Assembly (NCBI GenBank): GCA_950097015.1
Contig: CATNEN010000034.1
Coordinates: forward strand, 5,660,501-5,724,500
DNA: 64,000 nucleotides
Origin: Macrostomum hystrix
Taxonomy: Eukaryota; Platyhelminthes; Macrostomidae
Direction: 5' to 3'
Made by a program: the position numbers and the translations under genes. The notes beneath the pieces are model-generated. The model made no database searches. It saw only the letters and a list, made by a program, of their open reading frames with translations, and was not told where the DNA came from. The first letter of the stretch is position 1. Every line of letters begins with the position of its first letter. Shown here in pieces: positions 25,831 through 37,863 of this stretch.

Positions 25831-26306
25831 TGTGACTCTCCCTCACAATCTCTGAGTCTCCCTCACATTCTCTGACTCTCCCTCACATTCTCTGACTCTC
25901 ACTCACAATCTCTGACTCTCCCTCACAATCTCTGACTCTCCCTCACATTCTCTGACTCTCCCTCACATTCTCTGACTCTCACTCACATTCTCTGACTCTC
26001 CCTCACATTCTCTGACTCTCCCTCACATTCTCTGACTCTCCCTCACATTCTCTGACTCTCACTCACAATCTCTGACTCTCCCTCACAATCTCTGACTCTC
26101 CCACACAATCTCTGACTCTCACTCACAATCTCTGACTCTCCCTCACAATCTCTGACTCTCGCTCACATTCTCTGACTCTCCCTCACAATCTCTGACTCTC
26201 CCTCACAATCTCTGACTCTCCCTCACATTCTCTGACTCTCCCTCACAATCTCTGACTCTCCCTCACAATCTCTGACTCTCCCTCACAATCTCTGACTCTC
26301 CCTCAA
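25831..26306. repeat. 20 bp minisatellite, about 24 copies, in the receptor 3' flank
   Basis: Unit CTGACTCTCCCTCACATTCT with T/A alternation (CACATTC or CACAATC). It begins about 190 nt after the receptor stop and may lie in its 3' UTR; no AATAAA is seen before the array, the first on this strand being near 26884. Confidence 0.9.
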
Positions 26307-27540
26307 AATCTTAAAACTTTTCGTTGCAAGAAATGTTCTTATTGAATGAGTGATGATACTATTTGACCTGTAAGTAGTGTTTTCAAACGATGCCCAATGA
26401 CCGTGCATTGGTTCCACATTATAAAATCCTAAACTCAACTTTTCGTCACGATGAGCATCAAGACTGGATCCACTGACAATACTTTAACCCTGTAATTCGT
26501 TGGACTATTAGTCAAACCGCTATCGAAAATAGATTTTCTCTTTTTGTTTATATGATTTTTTCATCATTTTTTTTGTTTCCTTTACAAATTATTAAAATTT
26601 GAATTGTCCACTTTCTGGTTCCCATTATACTCAAAGCAAGCCGCAAGGTTTGCAAATATGTACATTCTAATTGAACTATTGTGATGTGTTTGTTTGCGTA
26701 TAAAAATATTTAATTGCTAATATTTAGCAATGTCAAGAACCCATTCTGTAGTGTCCTATTTATCGATTAGCGATATCATTAAGAAGGTAGATAATTGCGT
26801 TTATCCGAGTCAAATACACCTTTAACGTCCCTGTCTGTCTGTCTGTTCTATCGGTCATTAGTTTCCTATTGGAATCCAAATCGAATAAAAGTATTCTTCG
26901 TTTGATTTTAAAAGAATTCATTCTAAAAATGAAAGTTTTCAAGAACTGACTCAGATGTGTTGAATATGGTGCACAATTGTGAAGCCCCGCACCATTGTCT
27001 TTCGCTGCGCTGTCAAGTGCCAATCCTCTAAACTTATCAATGAGAAGTGATCCCAAAGTTGTCTATGGGATCTTCTTGAAGGTGTTGGCGACAAGCCCTC
27101 ACAACACACGACTGGCTCACCAAACTGTCAGCCTCTCACCTGACAACCTGCCCACGCGACCAAAATAAGGAAATGCTTCGTTGTCAAGCAAGGATAAAAA
27201 AACTTATTTTCTAGAGGCTTAAAGAGGGATTGGGACAGTTCGCGCGCGTGTGCTCAAAGGATGAGTCGGGATATTTGCCCTAGGATTCGGGATCAATTTT
27301 TTTCTCCAGGTGTAGAGTCGAGTGCTTCCTCTCAAATAGATAGTTGCTACCTGGGCTAAAAACAAAAATTCATATTTGATCCATTCAGCTATCAGTCTAG
27401 ACCCCAACTCTAGTCTGGTCTCGTGACAGTTGCAGTTCTTCGACAGAAACTTCGTCAGCAAAATTTAAACTATACCCACTGCCAATCATAATTTGAGGAT
27501 AAAATTGCTCACTTAACCCTAATGGGCCGCAGGTTACAGG
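26307..27540. other. Intergenic, nothing supported
   Basis: AT-rich flank with an AATAAA at 26884-26889 that could end the receptor transcript. No coding sequence. Confidence 0.4.
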
Positions 27541-27559
27541 TCAGCAGCTATTCAAAGGC

Positions 27560-27815
27560 AGTGTACAAGTTTTCAGTCCGTGGACTGGAGAAGCTGCCAC
27601 CCACCCATAGTTTCTTACCCCGCTGATGCTGGTACCTATTTTACAGCTGGGTAAAGCTGAAGCATTGAAGAGTTAAGTACCTTGCTCAGGGGCCGATTGC
27701 TAAATTGCTAAATTGTGTCTCTCGGGATGAGATTCTGGGATTCGAACTCATGACCCATCGGTTCATCGATCAATCCCGATCTAAAAGCGCCAGCTTTGTT
27801 AGTTTATCAGGCCAA
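27560..27815 (-). mobile_element. tRNA-derived SINE remnant with conserved central domain
   Basis: Read on the minus strand, a tRNA-like head with a Pol III B box (GAGTTCGAATCCC) is followed by GAGCAAGGTACTTAACTC, then TTTACCCAGCTGTAAAATAG and GTACCAGCATCAGC. This order and wording resemble the conserved central domain shared by V/Nin-type SINEs of invertebrates and fish. The A box is degenerate. No target-site duplication could be defined. Confidence 0.55.
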
Positions 27816-28129
27816 TAAAACACAAGGCTGCTAACAAAGGTTAGTTGTGGTCACAAAGAACTCAGGCAAAACGCAGCTAAATTTATACAGCGCTGACAGA
27901 AGCTGCCGCGGCAAACAATGACAAACTCCAAGCAGCTGCTCGACTTGATGTTTGCCAAAAGCCCCAACCCTAGCTTCTAGCGTGAGAATTTCGCAGACTA
28001 AAGTCATCAGCAATTGCCTATAGCTGATATAATTGTGGCGCTTAACTTTTCAATTCAAACTTATACAGACTCAATTCTTAGGTCGCAGTGTTTACAGCAC
28101 ACGCTTTGCCGCCTCTGCCGATTGCCTTA

Positions 28130-28393
28130 TTATAACAAACGATCGCACGGGTTGGATTCAAATTCGCGAGCATATACAGTAGCCACTGCTGTGTTCCAAC
28201 CAGCTCCACACGTGTCAGCAGTGAACTGAGCACACACAACAGAGCGGGATGCTGCTTCTGCCTTAATTAGGGCGGCCCAGCCGCTCTCGGCAACAGCAGC
28301 CCCGATGTTTGAGCTGCCCACTTCACTGGGAGAGCTAGGCGCCGTGTGCGCGACACACAAACACACGACGAAACCAATGAGCAAACCCTGCAT
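28130..28393 (-). CDS. Possible secreted peptide precursor
   Basis: An 87-residue frame that I do not recognise. It starts with a convincing signal peptide (MQGLLIGFVVCLCVAHTA, cleavage near residue 18), followed by a Ser/Ala-rich segment with two cysteines and no transmembrane helix. A strong acceptor (CTTTCTACACTTCAG) lies 28 nt upstream of this ATG, the same arrangement as other starts in the window. This is why I prefer it to the longer frame starting at 28480. The signal peptide and the acceptor are seen; the secretion role is inferred. It may instead be only a first exon. No poly(A) signal was found close by. Confidence 0.35.
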   Translation of the reverse strand: MQGLLIGFVVCLCVAHTAPSSPSEVGSSNIGAAVAESGWAALIKAEAASRSVVCAQFTADTCGAGWNTAVATVYAREFESNPCDRLL

Positions 28394-29640
28394 GACAGAG
28401 CAAATCCCTCTCTCTCTCTCAGCTGAAGTGTAGAAAGCGGGTGCCGCATAATGTCTGAAGGGCGGCTTTACGACTCTCACCCTTCTCAGTCTTTGGCTTG
28501 CTTTCTCCCCATTCGCGTTAACTGCAACATGTTTGCTGACAGGGGCGCGCTGGTCGTCTTCAGCAAAGAAACGAAGCGGAGGAGAAGAGTAAGCCGGTGA
28601 AGTGTCGGATTAGGAGTTTTAGCAGCTGCGGATGAGAACTGACCCATCGGGAGCCTTTTGGCCCGGAACTGCAGTTTCATTCGCTATGCAACAAGTGTCA
28701 GGCAGCGGGCCTGTGAGCTGACTTGAGTCTGGGATCCGGGCACGCAATTATTATTGTGATTATGAATATTGCTCAGCGCCTCAAGACTCCTTCATGAAAA
28801 GTTGATGCAGGGAGCAACAGCAGCAGCAGCAGCATCATTGCCATTGTGGGGAGCGGAGAAGCGACTGGCTTAAGAGCTCGCTCTTGTCCTCATTAGCTGG
28901 GGCTGCAGTCCGACTCAGGCCAGTTGAAGTGGCCAGCCTGGAGGCTCCGTGCAGCAGCTCACATGATCTTCAGAGGGCCAATGCTGCCTGCCCTAGCGGG
29001 ACAAGAAGACAGTCTGGGAGGAAGAAGAAGATGATTATGCAGGGGAGGCTATGGCGCATTGTTCTGGAGTCTCTCTGTCCGCTATAGAAACACTGCGGCC
29101 TCCGCAGCTAACGGTGTGGAAATGGGAGAAAACACAGCTCTCCCTGTGCACCCCCTGCTGAGGGACCCCCCGGCTGACTTCTCCTCTTTAGTCAGGGAGC
29201 AAAGCAAAATGCGACCAATTTTCTAGCACTCTGCGGGGGTGGGGCTGAGTTTCTCATCCGCTCCAGCTCTTCTCTGGTACTGCCGTCATCATTCAATGGA
29301 AGCTGGCCCTGCTGCCGCCCCCGTCCGTCCATTTGAGTGTGTGTGTGTGTGTGTGTGTCCATTTCTTATGCTAGGAGAAGCTGCAGAGAAATTCAAAAGA
29401 CAGACCAGAGAACCAGAACAAAACAGCAAGGCAAGTTTTATTGTCTCTCTCAGTGGAGGCCACCGCAAAGCTATTTTTCGTTCCTAACAGAGCCTCAAGT
29501 GCCTGGTTTAGGATTTTTTAAAGGCTTTAGAACTAAGAGAAGGTTTTTAATAAGAAAAAAATGAAATTCTATCACTAATAATGAATTAAAACTCTAAGCA
29601 TTGCTCCAGGATATAATGGACGGTCTTTAACCACTTATCG
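28394..29640. other. Intergenic; CAG and GT microsatellites
   Basis: A short CAG run at about 28818-28832 and a (GT)n run at 29335-29358. ORFs across these are short and domain-free. Confidence 0.5.
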
Positions 29641-29712
29641 AGGTATCGAATTTAACTCTACGAGACACGCCAGGGCTCTAGTTTAGCGCGCAAGCCACTG
29701 AACCAGTTCGAC
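29630..29712 (-). mobile_element. tRNA-like SINE head
   Basis: Minus strand reads TGGTTCAGTGGCTTGCGCGC, matching a Pol III A box (TGGTTCAGTGG), and 30-40 nt later AAATTCGATACC, a diverged B box. No intact tRNA cloverleaf is expected from it. Called as a SINE fragment by resemblance. Confidence 0.4.
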
Positions 29713-30577
29713 GGAAGCCATGTTTTGCCCGACAACAACACTCGGAAATTGAGGGAGATGGAGTGGGGATAAGCGGGAAGACTTGAATAGATGGAGTGGA
29801 AAAATAAAATACTGGTGGAATCTGTGAGTGCCGTCATCCTCCAACCAGCACTTGTGCTAATAGCCCTGCCGTGTAGTTCCCACCGTTGACTGTGCTCACA
29901 CCAACCTGAGAGGCTTGAGTTCTCAACTTCTTATCCTCTGGGCGGCCTTTTAACTTTCGCGCAAGCGGATGCCCGGCTGAGCGCGGCATTTTCCGCCGTG
30001 GCGGCTTGTTTTCCTAGAAAACAGGCCGTTTCTAAGAAAAACAACAGACTGCGGTGGAAGTATCAACACATCCGGGCGGGGTGGGCCGGCGACCCTTGCA
30101 ATTTGAGGCCTGATTTTTTATTCCATTGTGAAAACATACCGTAGCTGTTTTCCTTCTTCAAAAAAGCAGACGTGTCACCAGAGGGCAGGGGTTTTGTCGC
30201 GTTCTACTATTTACTCACTTTTTATTTTACGAGTTAGACGCCTTTGTTGCGCTCAACTCGGCAGGTCAAAACAAGCTGATTCTTAAAAAGAATAAGAGAC
30301 ATTTCACAGCGTTCTACTGGCAGTAGTGTCGCTAGCGTCTGGAGGAGAAATATGCAAAATTAATAGAAACTTCTTAAAGTAAAAAAATCGAGATACTTCA
30401 TAAAGGATGTTAGTTGCAAAATTTTAGTAATACTCAATTGGATTGCAATGAGCAATCTGAGTACATTTGCCAACTCACTTTGAGATGCCAAATGCATGAC
30501 ACATCGGTAAATTGTGCATACTCTCGCTGATAAACACTTTCAGTATCACAGAAATTGTCCTCACAAAAAGTTTAACT
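29713..30577. other. Intergenic, nothing supported
   Basis: No coding or repeat structure recognised. Confidence 0.4.
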
Positions 30578-30583
30578 TTTATT
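30578..30583 (-). promoter_or_regulatory. Poly(A) signal of the Shisa-like gene
   Basis: AATAAA on the minus strand, 110 nt after the stop of the gene at 30693-35668. Confidence 0.6.
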
Positions 30584-30692
30584 TTAAACAGATTTCAGTT
30601 AAAATAATCAAAACGCCGTCATACTACTGCTTGACAGGTAGTTAGTAGTAAGCATATAATCCAAGCTAGCTTAGGCCAGACCTGTCTGCCAG

Positions 30693-30848
30693 TCAGACCA
30701 CAATGGCCCCAGGCACGCGGAGTGTCTGAGTCGCCTTCTCATTGCCCCGCTGCGACTCCTCGATGGCCGATGGCAGGCGGCGGTGCCACGGTGGGTCCAG
30801 CGCGGAATCGTGATCTGCTGTCAGCCGATTCGAACCCTCGCCACCGCC

Positions 30849-30880
<32 letters not shown>

Positions 30881-33800
30881 CGCCGCCACCGCCTGTCGCA
30901 GATCCGGTAAGAGCGCGCTGAGCCAGGCCAATCTTGAAAGTGTGCTTCGTCCACGGCCGGTGGTCCTTCTTGTCGGAGGTGATGCTCGGCCGGCCGCAGA
31001 CGGCGGTGCCGCGGCGCACGCCCGGTGGCAGGCGCATCTGCGACGCCATCGGCGGCGGCGTCAGAAGCTGTTGAAAATGGCAGACTGTTTGTAATCTTTT
31101 CTGCCAGTTTCCTGACACCTAAAGCAGGTTCAAACAGTCCAACCCACCTTTGGGTTCGTCTGCTGGGGCGACTGTGGCTGCGGCGACAGTGGCTGCTGGT
31201 TGTCCTGCGCCGGCACAACCATCAGTTCGAAGGCCTCCTCCTGGATACTTTCAGCGTAGGCCGGGCCGTCGCCTTTGCTGCCTCGGCGACAGCAGAAGCC
31301 GAAATTGACAGCCAATTCGACTGCATGGAGGGAAACTAACTCTTGAAATATTACACCCCTGCCCACACCCTAAGAGTCTAAGACGGAGAGCAGGTTACAG
31401 TGGGTGCGTACAGTGAGATGCGCATTGTACAGAGGGAGTTTGTCTAGCGCTGGGGTTGGCCCCTGAAGCTCCCAAAGCCGGCTGCTTGACCCTTCAGACA
31501 CCTACTCTACGCAATCTCATCTCTTCCCTGTCTTTTTCCCCAGTCTCATCTCAACCGTGTCTTATCTTTCCATCTATCTACTGTCTCATCTCTGAACTGT
31601 CTAATCCCCCCACAGAATGCCATCCGCCATAGTCATTAGTAATTTCTCCTTGGGCTGCAAGGTTTCCGAACCCTAGATTAGACCACTACTCGTAATTAGG
31701 GTCTTTGAGAATGCCTTCTGTGTATCATTGCGGCTTAAGATAGGAATGGAATTGCAAGGGATTTCTAAAGGATTTTTTGTGATTTTGGCGTGGCTGCTGA
31801 GCTCAGAGAAAATTTTTACCGTAAGGCTTTGTAGATTGTATAATTTCCTATTTTTTCTTCGATACTAGATCTGCTCGATTCACTAATTGAACAAACAGTG
31901 AATAATCGACAATGTATATAATAAATCGATAAATAAGTGACTCAGCTCACACTGTGTCTGGTAGCATAGATCCTTGAAGTCCGAGCGGATCCATTCCTCG
32001 TCATTCTTGATTGGCCCCTGTGTGTAGAACCACGGAGTGAAGAAGTCGTTAAAGAAGATGTGCAACACAACAAAGTCCTGGTCGTCCTTGCGAATGCGGA
32101 GAATGTTGGCTGCGTTCCAGGGGCCGTAGCAGTTCTCCAGTAGCTGCATGAAGTGGCTGGCGAAGCGCTTGCTATGAAAGGTCACGCCATAGCGATTGCC
32201 CTCGTGTGACACTGAGTACCATCCTAAAATGTTTTCGAATAAACTTGGGCTTGTGTACCAATAAGAGTGTTCGGGAGAAGAAGGAAGTAAGAATAAATTA
32301 GGGTGGTTGACTCTAACGGCGTGTAACTGCTAGCCAATCAGGGTTGTCGGGAGAGGAAGGAAGTGAGACTAAATTGGGGTTGTTGGCTCTAACAGCGTGT
32401 AACTTCTAGCCAATCAGGGTGGTCGGGAGAGATATAATATAATAATGAAACTTGACATTTGACATTCTCACTTGTGTCCATGGAGAACTGGTAGTCCACT
32501 GAAATAAGGAAGGATAGTGCTACTTAAAATAGTTGACGAGGACTTATTAATTAAAATAAATCTGATTATAACAATTTCATAAATATTAGAACAGTGACCT
32601 GGTTGACCGATAATTGGGAACTCGTGATAGCAGCGGTCGCAGGCGCGAAACAGTTGTACAGTGTAGCCCAGGGCCATGAGGATAATCACAGACAGCGTGA
32701 TCCCAATGCCAATGCCCCACTTCATGCCGACACTGCGTGTGAAGTGGTGGGATAAATAACTACCCATTTATGAACTAACGATATCTTAGCCAATGTGCTG
32801 CTGTGGAAAATCAAATGCGGAATTAAAAAAAATCCTGATTAATTTCCAGCGCCTGACAGAATGCCTCATGAACTTTGAGTCCAAAAAAGAATGACAGAAC
32901 AAGAAAATTCAATTTGACTTTTCAACATTTCTCATCATTTTCGACAGCCAATCTTTGGCATTTACGCTCGTAGACACGCCTATGTTAATCTGATAAGTTA
33001 TTTTTACTTAACTGAGTATATACTCGTATATACTGAGGTGTCATGTGATCAATCAACTGAGGTGTCATCTGATCTATCAACTGAGGTGTCATCTGATCTA
33101 TCAACTGAGGTGTCATCTGATCTATCTACTGAGGTGTCATCTGATCTATCAACTGAGGTGTCATTTATCTATCTACTGAGGTGTCATTTAATCTATCAAC
33201 TGAGGTGTCATCTGATCTATCAACTGAGGTGTCATTTGATCCATCAACTGAGGTGTCATTTTGATCTATCAACTGAGGTGTCATCTGATCTATCAACTGA
33301 GGTGTCATCTGATCTATCAACTGAGGTGTCATTTGATCCATCAACTGAGGTGTCATCTGATCTATCAACTGAGGTGTCATTTGATCCATCAACTGAGGTG
33401 TCATCTGATCTATCAACTGAGGTGTCATCTGATCTATCTACTGAGGTGTCATCTGATCTATCTACTGAGGTGTCATGCAGTTGATCTATCAACTCAGTGG
33501 TCTTGGATAATGTTTTGTCATGAATGTTGCACACAGAAACACATTATACTTTAAGTCAAGTAACGCTCAAGGAACTCAGCTATCTGGCTCACCTGTCCCA
33601 AGGTGAGCAGCAGTACTCGTGCTCAGGCGGGCCGCAGCACTCGGTAAGCTCTGCGTTGGACGCCATCCTCGGGGCAGAAAAAGCGGGCCTGCAGCGCATT
33701 GCTGGACTTGTTGCTGTGCTGTCTGTCCTCATTGTAGCAAGTGTCTGCAGTTGGCGAACATGTGCATTTTAGTAAGTCAGTGCATTCAGAAATCAGTGCA

Positions 33801-35668
33801 TTTCTTAGGGAGATGAATGCTTCGTTGGAAAGAAATATTTGCACGATAAAGTATTTTGGTAATGGGATAAAAGTATTAATAAGAGGCTATTATACAGGAG
33901 GGCTGTGGACACTGGTACATCCTGTAGCGACAGTAGACCCACAGCAATTATGCCCGTTCCGCTGACTCCTGAGCACACACTCACACTCGGGCATTCCGCG
34001 CTCCCTTAACGACTCGAGAAGGGGGATATTTTGCTCAGTGAAATAACTTAAATAAAAGCAATACGCAAAGTCAAAATTATTGATCATTTAACAATAGCAA
34101 TACACATGTACGGTCTAAGATAAAAAAGCTAGGCAGAAGTACACACAATGCGATTTGCATATCCCAGTACAGTACCTACGAGAGCACAACGAGGGGAGGG
34201 CAAAAGATATAGGATAAGTGTAATCCAGAGCCGAGCACTGGATAGAAATAAGGGATAGAAATGCGGCTCAAAGCATCGTGGCAAGGGAGGGAATCACTCC
34301 ACGGCTTCTCACAGAAATCCCAGGCAAAATTTTATGCTTTGAGGCACGCACACTGCACTGGCAGTGAGCTGAGGCTGGGCGGCTGGTGGCACAGGGGAGA
34401 GGCAAAGCGGCGGATCTGAAGGAATAGGTACACCTTGGATTACGCGTCGAAAATGGAGCCGAAGTCATTCTAAGAGGAATATATTCAGACAGCGAACCGC
34501 CCGCCCAGGCACCAATGCACAGCGTGCCCTCTGCCCCGATAAAACCCGGCAAAATGAATGACTGCGCCCCGTGGTGAATTAACAGAGTGCTTCAGTTTTA
34601 CTTAATTCCTAATCTCTCTAAACCTGAGCACACTGACTTCCCTCCCGGTGCGAGCACTTCTACCTACAGCTACCTGCAATGCGGTCCATCTTCATCGCTA
34701 CCTAATCAGAAATCCAGCCTCGAATTGATTCTTCCCCTTTCCAGCTCAGCCTAGATTCTTCCCCTTTCCCAGCTCAGCCTAGATTCTTCCCCTTTCCCTG
34801 CTCAGTCTAGATTCCTCCCTTTCCCTGCTCAGCCTAGATTCTTCCCCTTTCCCTGCTCAGCCTAGATTCTTCCTCTTTCCCTGCTCAGCCTAGATTCCTC
34901 CCTTTCCTTGCTCAGCCTAGATTCTTCCCTTTCCCAGCTCAGCCTAGATTCTTCCCGTTTCCCTGCTCAGTCTAGATTCTTCCCCTTTCCCTGCTCAGCC
35001 TAGATTCCTCCCTTTCCCTGCTCAGCCTAGATTCTTCCCCTTTTCCAGCTCAGTCTAGATTCTTCCCCTTTCCCTGCTCAGCCTAGATTCTTCCTCATTC
35101 CCTGCTCAGCCTAGATTCTTCCCCTTTTCCTGCTCAGCCTAGATTCTTCCTCATTCCCTGCTCAGCCTAGATTCTTCCCCTTTCCCTGCTCAGCCTAGAT
35201 TCTTCCCTTTCCCTGCTCAGCCTAGATTCTTCCTCTTTCCCTGCTCAGCCTAGATTCTTCCCTTTCCCTGCTCAGCCTAGATTCTTCCCTTTCCCTGCTC
35301 AGCCTAGATTCTTCCCCTTTCCCTGCTCAGCCTAGATTCTTCCCCTTGCCTGCTCAGCCTAGATTCTTCCCCTTGCCTGCTCAGCATAGATTCTTCCCTT
35401 TCCCTGCTCAGCCTAGATTCTCCCCAAGAGTCAAATTCAAGTTTCATTGAGGATTAGGATTCTTACTGTTGCTAGGCGCGTTAAGCATGATATCCGTCTG
35501 AGCATACTCAAACGGTGGACCGTCGTGCGCAAGCGCGATAGGCGGCCTTCGAGACTCCCCGACGAGCAACGGCCGCTGAGTTGACGCAGTCGAACCGACG
35601 GCCCACAGGCAGCCGACTGCAATCACGAGGAACAAAGGGCCGTCAGCTGACTCAGACAGGCTCAGCAT
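30693..35668 (-). CDS. Shisa-like single-pass membrane protein, with a 1-nt frameshift in exon 2
   Basis: Seven exons on the minus strand: 35668-35467, 33744-33593, 32732-32599 (or 32608), 32498-32472 (27 nt), 32223-31951, 31320-31148 and 31067-30693. Every junction matches in phase if one base is dropped from a C4 run in exon 2. Exon 1 holds a signal peptide (hydrophobic core FLVIAVGCLWAVGS). Exon 2 gives CYNEDR, then FFCP in one frame and TECCGPPEHEYCCS in the next; the CCG-x5-YCC pattern and the F-x-C-P spacing equal those of the Shisa cysteine domain. Exon 3 encodes one membrane helix (WGIGIGITLSVIILMALGYTV) and a CxxC. The cytosolic part has an unfamiliar ~90-residue block, a Pro/Gln-rich stretch, and an 18-residue Gly run. 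Known Shisa proteins control receptor maturation or AMPA-receptor gating. The frameshift may be a sequencing error or real decay. About 444 residues after correction. Confidence 0.6.
33033..33490. repeat. 24 bp minisatellite, about 19 copies, in intron 2 of the Shisa-like gene
   Basis: Unit TGAGGTGTCATCTGATCTAT followed by CAAC or CTAC. 24 is a multiple of three, so frames stay open on both strands; these are not genes. Confidence 0.92.
33896..33987 (+). repeat. Dispersed ~95 bp repeat, copy 1
   Basis: Begins AGGAGGGCTGTGGACACTGG and ends CGCTGACTCCTGAGCACACA. It aligns along its length with 50410-50512 inside the channel gene; a partial third copy of its right end lies near 52965-53000. Possibly a short SINE or MITE. 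It falls in intron 1 of the minus-strand Shisa-like gene. Confidence 0.6.
34741..35425. repeat. ~27 bp minisatellite, about 25 copies, in intron 1 of the Shisa-like gene
   Basis: Unit CTCAGCCTAGATTCTTCCCC plus TTTCCCTG, 26-28 bp long through variation of the C and T runs. Confidence 0.92.
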
Positions 35669-37009
35669 CCTGACAGGCCGGCCGGAGGGCGAGAGCGGCA
35701 AAGTGAGAGAAGCACGCCCTAGGCCAGGCCAGGCCATGTGGGCAGGAGTTTCACTTTTCAAGACAGTCCCAGCGTGCGGCCGCGACCCGACAGTTGCTGG
35801 CTCGGAGATTGGGTCGCAGCTCCCCTGGCCCATCTGCCCCTCTACCCATCTCTGCTCTGCTCAGGCACAGAGACGGCGGGCGCTAATTGGGGCGTCTCCC
35901 TGCTCAAAGCCTTCTCCTCTAGTCTGCGAGGCGCCGTCTAATAGGAATATTTGCCTATACTCAATCTGAGCTCTCTGCTAGTTTTCCCTACGGCCACTTG
36001 CCCATTGAATTTCTGCTTCGGGCAGCTCTGTCTGTCTGTCCTCCCTGTCTGCCAAAGCAGCCAATGCCAGGATGGGAAACAGTACAGGGGAGCTCCGATG
36101 CAAGCAGCAGAAATAATAATAAAAAAGCAGCAGAAAAGCTGGAACGAAGGATCGACTAAACATGGGCCTGATGTAAGGCCAGGCCTAGCTGATCTCTCCT
36201 ACTTATTTCCCATCTTTCACTTTTGCTCCCCTTAGTGTGGCCTCGGGCCTCCATCAGGGAGAGTGCCAAAGCGAAATCGGATTAAGCGTGCTCAGCCTAA
36301 CGGATTTCTGAGCTTCTCTCACGCCCGGTGAGGCATGAACCGACGGGCGACACTTTGCTGTCTTGTCGGTCTCCGGGCATCCAAGACACACGAATCGCGG
36401 CTTCTCCTGCTCGCTGGGGACTAGCCCGACAATCAGTGGAAGAGACAGGTGGGGAGATTTTATCTCCCCTTTCCCCTCGCATACCCCTGCAGGCCAGGCA
36501 TGCGTAAAAGCGTCCCAATCCCGAGTCCAGGAAGTGCACGAGCTTCCTTCAGCTCCCATCCGGCCCTACAACTATCGATCGAACCGATTGCGTCAAACAA
36601 AGCGCCTTCCGGACTTCTCTGCCTTAGTAGTCGAAAGCGGATACCCGATTGGCTTTGCCATGCGATAGCCAAGCTTGATTGAAACACGCCCCGCCCCGAC
36701 TTTGGCACTGATTGCAAAAATTCACTCACTGAATTTGGGAATGCGATTTGAGAAATATTTGTGCAGTTTAAAACAGGCATGCATTTATGAGTATATTTGC
36801 CTAAGCACGAATGATTTTACGGGTTAAATGACGTATTTATTCATTTATAATGCCACTATTGACTGCATACTTTGAGCGCAAGAAAATTAGTTAGAAGAAC
36901 AATTCATGTCCTGCGTAAATCTGAAATGCATTGAATAGAACACAACACAAAGCTGTTACATACGAGAAAAATATTTGACCCTTTTTTCCCCAAAAAATCA
37001 CATTTCTGA
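35669..37009. other. Intergenic region upstream of the Shisa-like gene
   Basis: GC-richer around 35.6-36.7 kb, with many overlapping ORFs on both strands but no domain and no consistent coding frame. May contain the promoter of the minus-strand gene starting at 35668; no clear TATA seen. Confidence 0.4.
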
Positions 37010-37710
37010 AATTCCGATTCACTAAACTGCCATATCCAGGAAAATCCCATATTCTGACATCCCGACTCACTAAACTCCCATATCCTGGAAAATCCCATAT
37101 TCTGACATCCCGACTCACTAAACTCCCATATCATGGAAAATCCCCATATTCTGACATCCCGACTCACTAAACTCCCATATCCTGGAAAATCCCATATTCT
37201 GACATCCCGACTCACTAAACTCCCATATCCTGGAAAATCCCATATTCTGACATCCCGACTGACTAAACTCCCATATCTAGGAAAATCCCATATTCTGACA
37301 TCCCGACTCACTAAACTCCCATATCCTGGAAAATCCCATATTCTGAAATCCCGACTCACTAAACTCCCATATCCTGGAAAATCCCATATTCTGAAATCCC
37401 GACTCACTTTACTCCCATATCCTGGAAAATCCCATATTCTGAAATCCCGACTCACTAAACTCCCATATCCTGGAAAATCCCATATTCTGACATCCCGACT
37501 GACTAAACTCCCATATCCTGGAAAATCCCATATTCTGAAATCCCGACTCACTAAACTCCTATATCCAGGAAAATCCCATATTCTGAAATCCCGACTCACT
37601 AAACTGCCATATCTAGGAAAATCCCATATTCTGACATCCCGACTCACTAAACTGCCATATTCTGGAAAATCCCATATTCTGACATCCCGACTCACTAAAC
37701 TCCCATATGT
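37010..37710. repeat. 48 bp minisatellite, about 14 copies
   Basis: Unit CCATATCCTGGAAAATCCCA, TATTCTGACATCCCGACTCA, CTAAACTC. Long ORFs on both strands (263 and 195 codons) exist only because the unit is 16 codons long. Confidence 0.93.
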
Positions 37711-37863
37711 AAAATCTTAAAAGCCATAAATGCAAAAATCCCACACATGAAATCTAAACTTACGAAAACCCCCATGCGAATTTTTTTCCTTTTATCGCAG
37801 AATCTAGCCTGGACTAATACTGAATCTCATAGCAGTTTCCAGGTAATAATCAACTAATTAGCA

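Noticed and set aside
30739-31218. Alternative minus frame through the Gly-rich exon (Arg/Trp-rich)
   Set aside because: Out of phase with the acceptor-donor chain of the Shisa-like gene; shadow of the GGN codon run.
30693-32767. DEG/ENaC channel interpretation of the minus-strand membrane gene
   Set aside because: The membrane exon looked like an ENaC TM1 at first, but the CCG-x5-YCC domain upstream and the absence of a second membrane segment fit a Shisa-like protein better.
36904-37720. Long ORFs on both strands (263 and 195 codons)
   Set aside because: Both follow the 48 bp minisatellite unit and read as mirror repeats; no domain.
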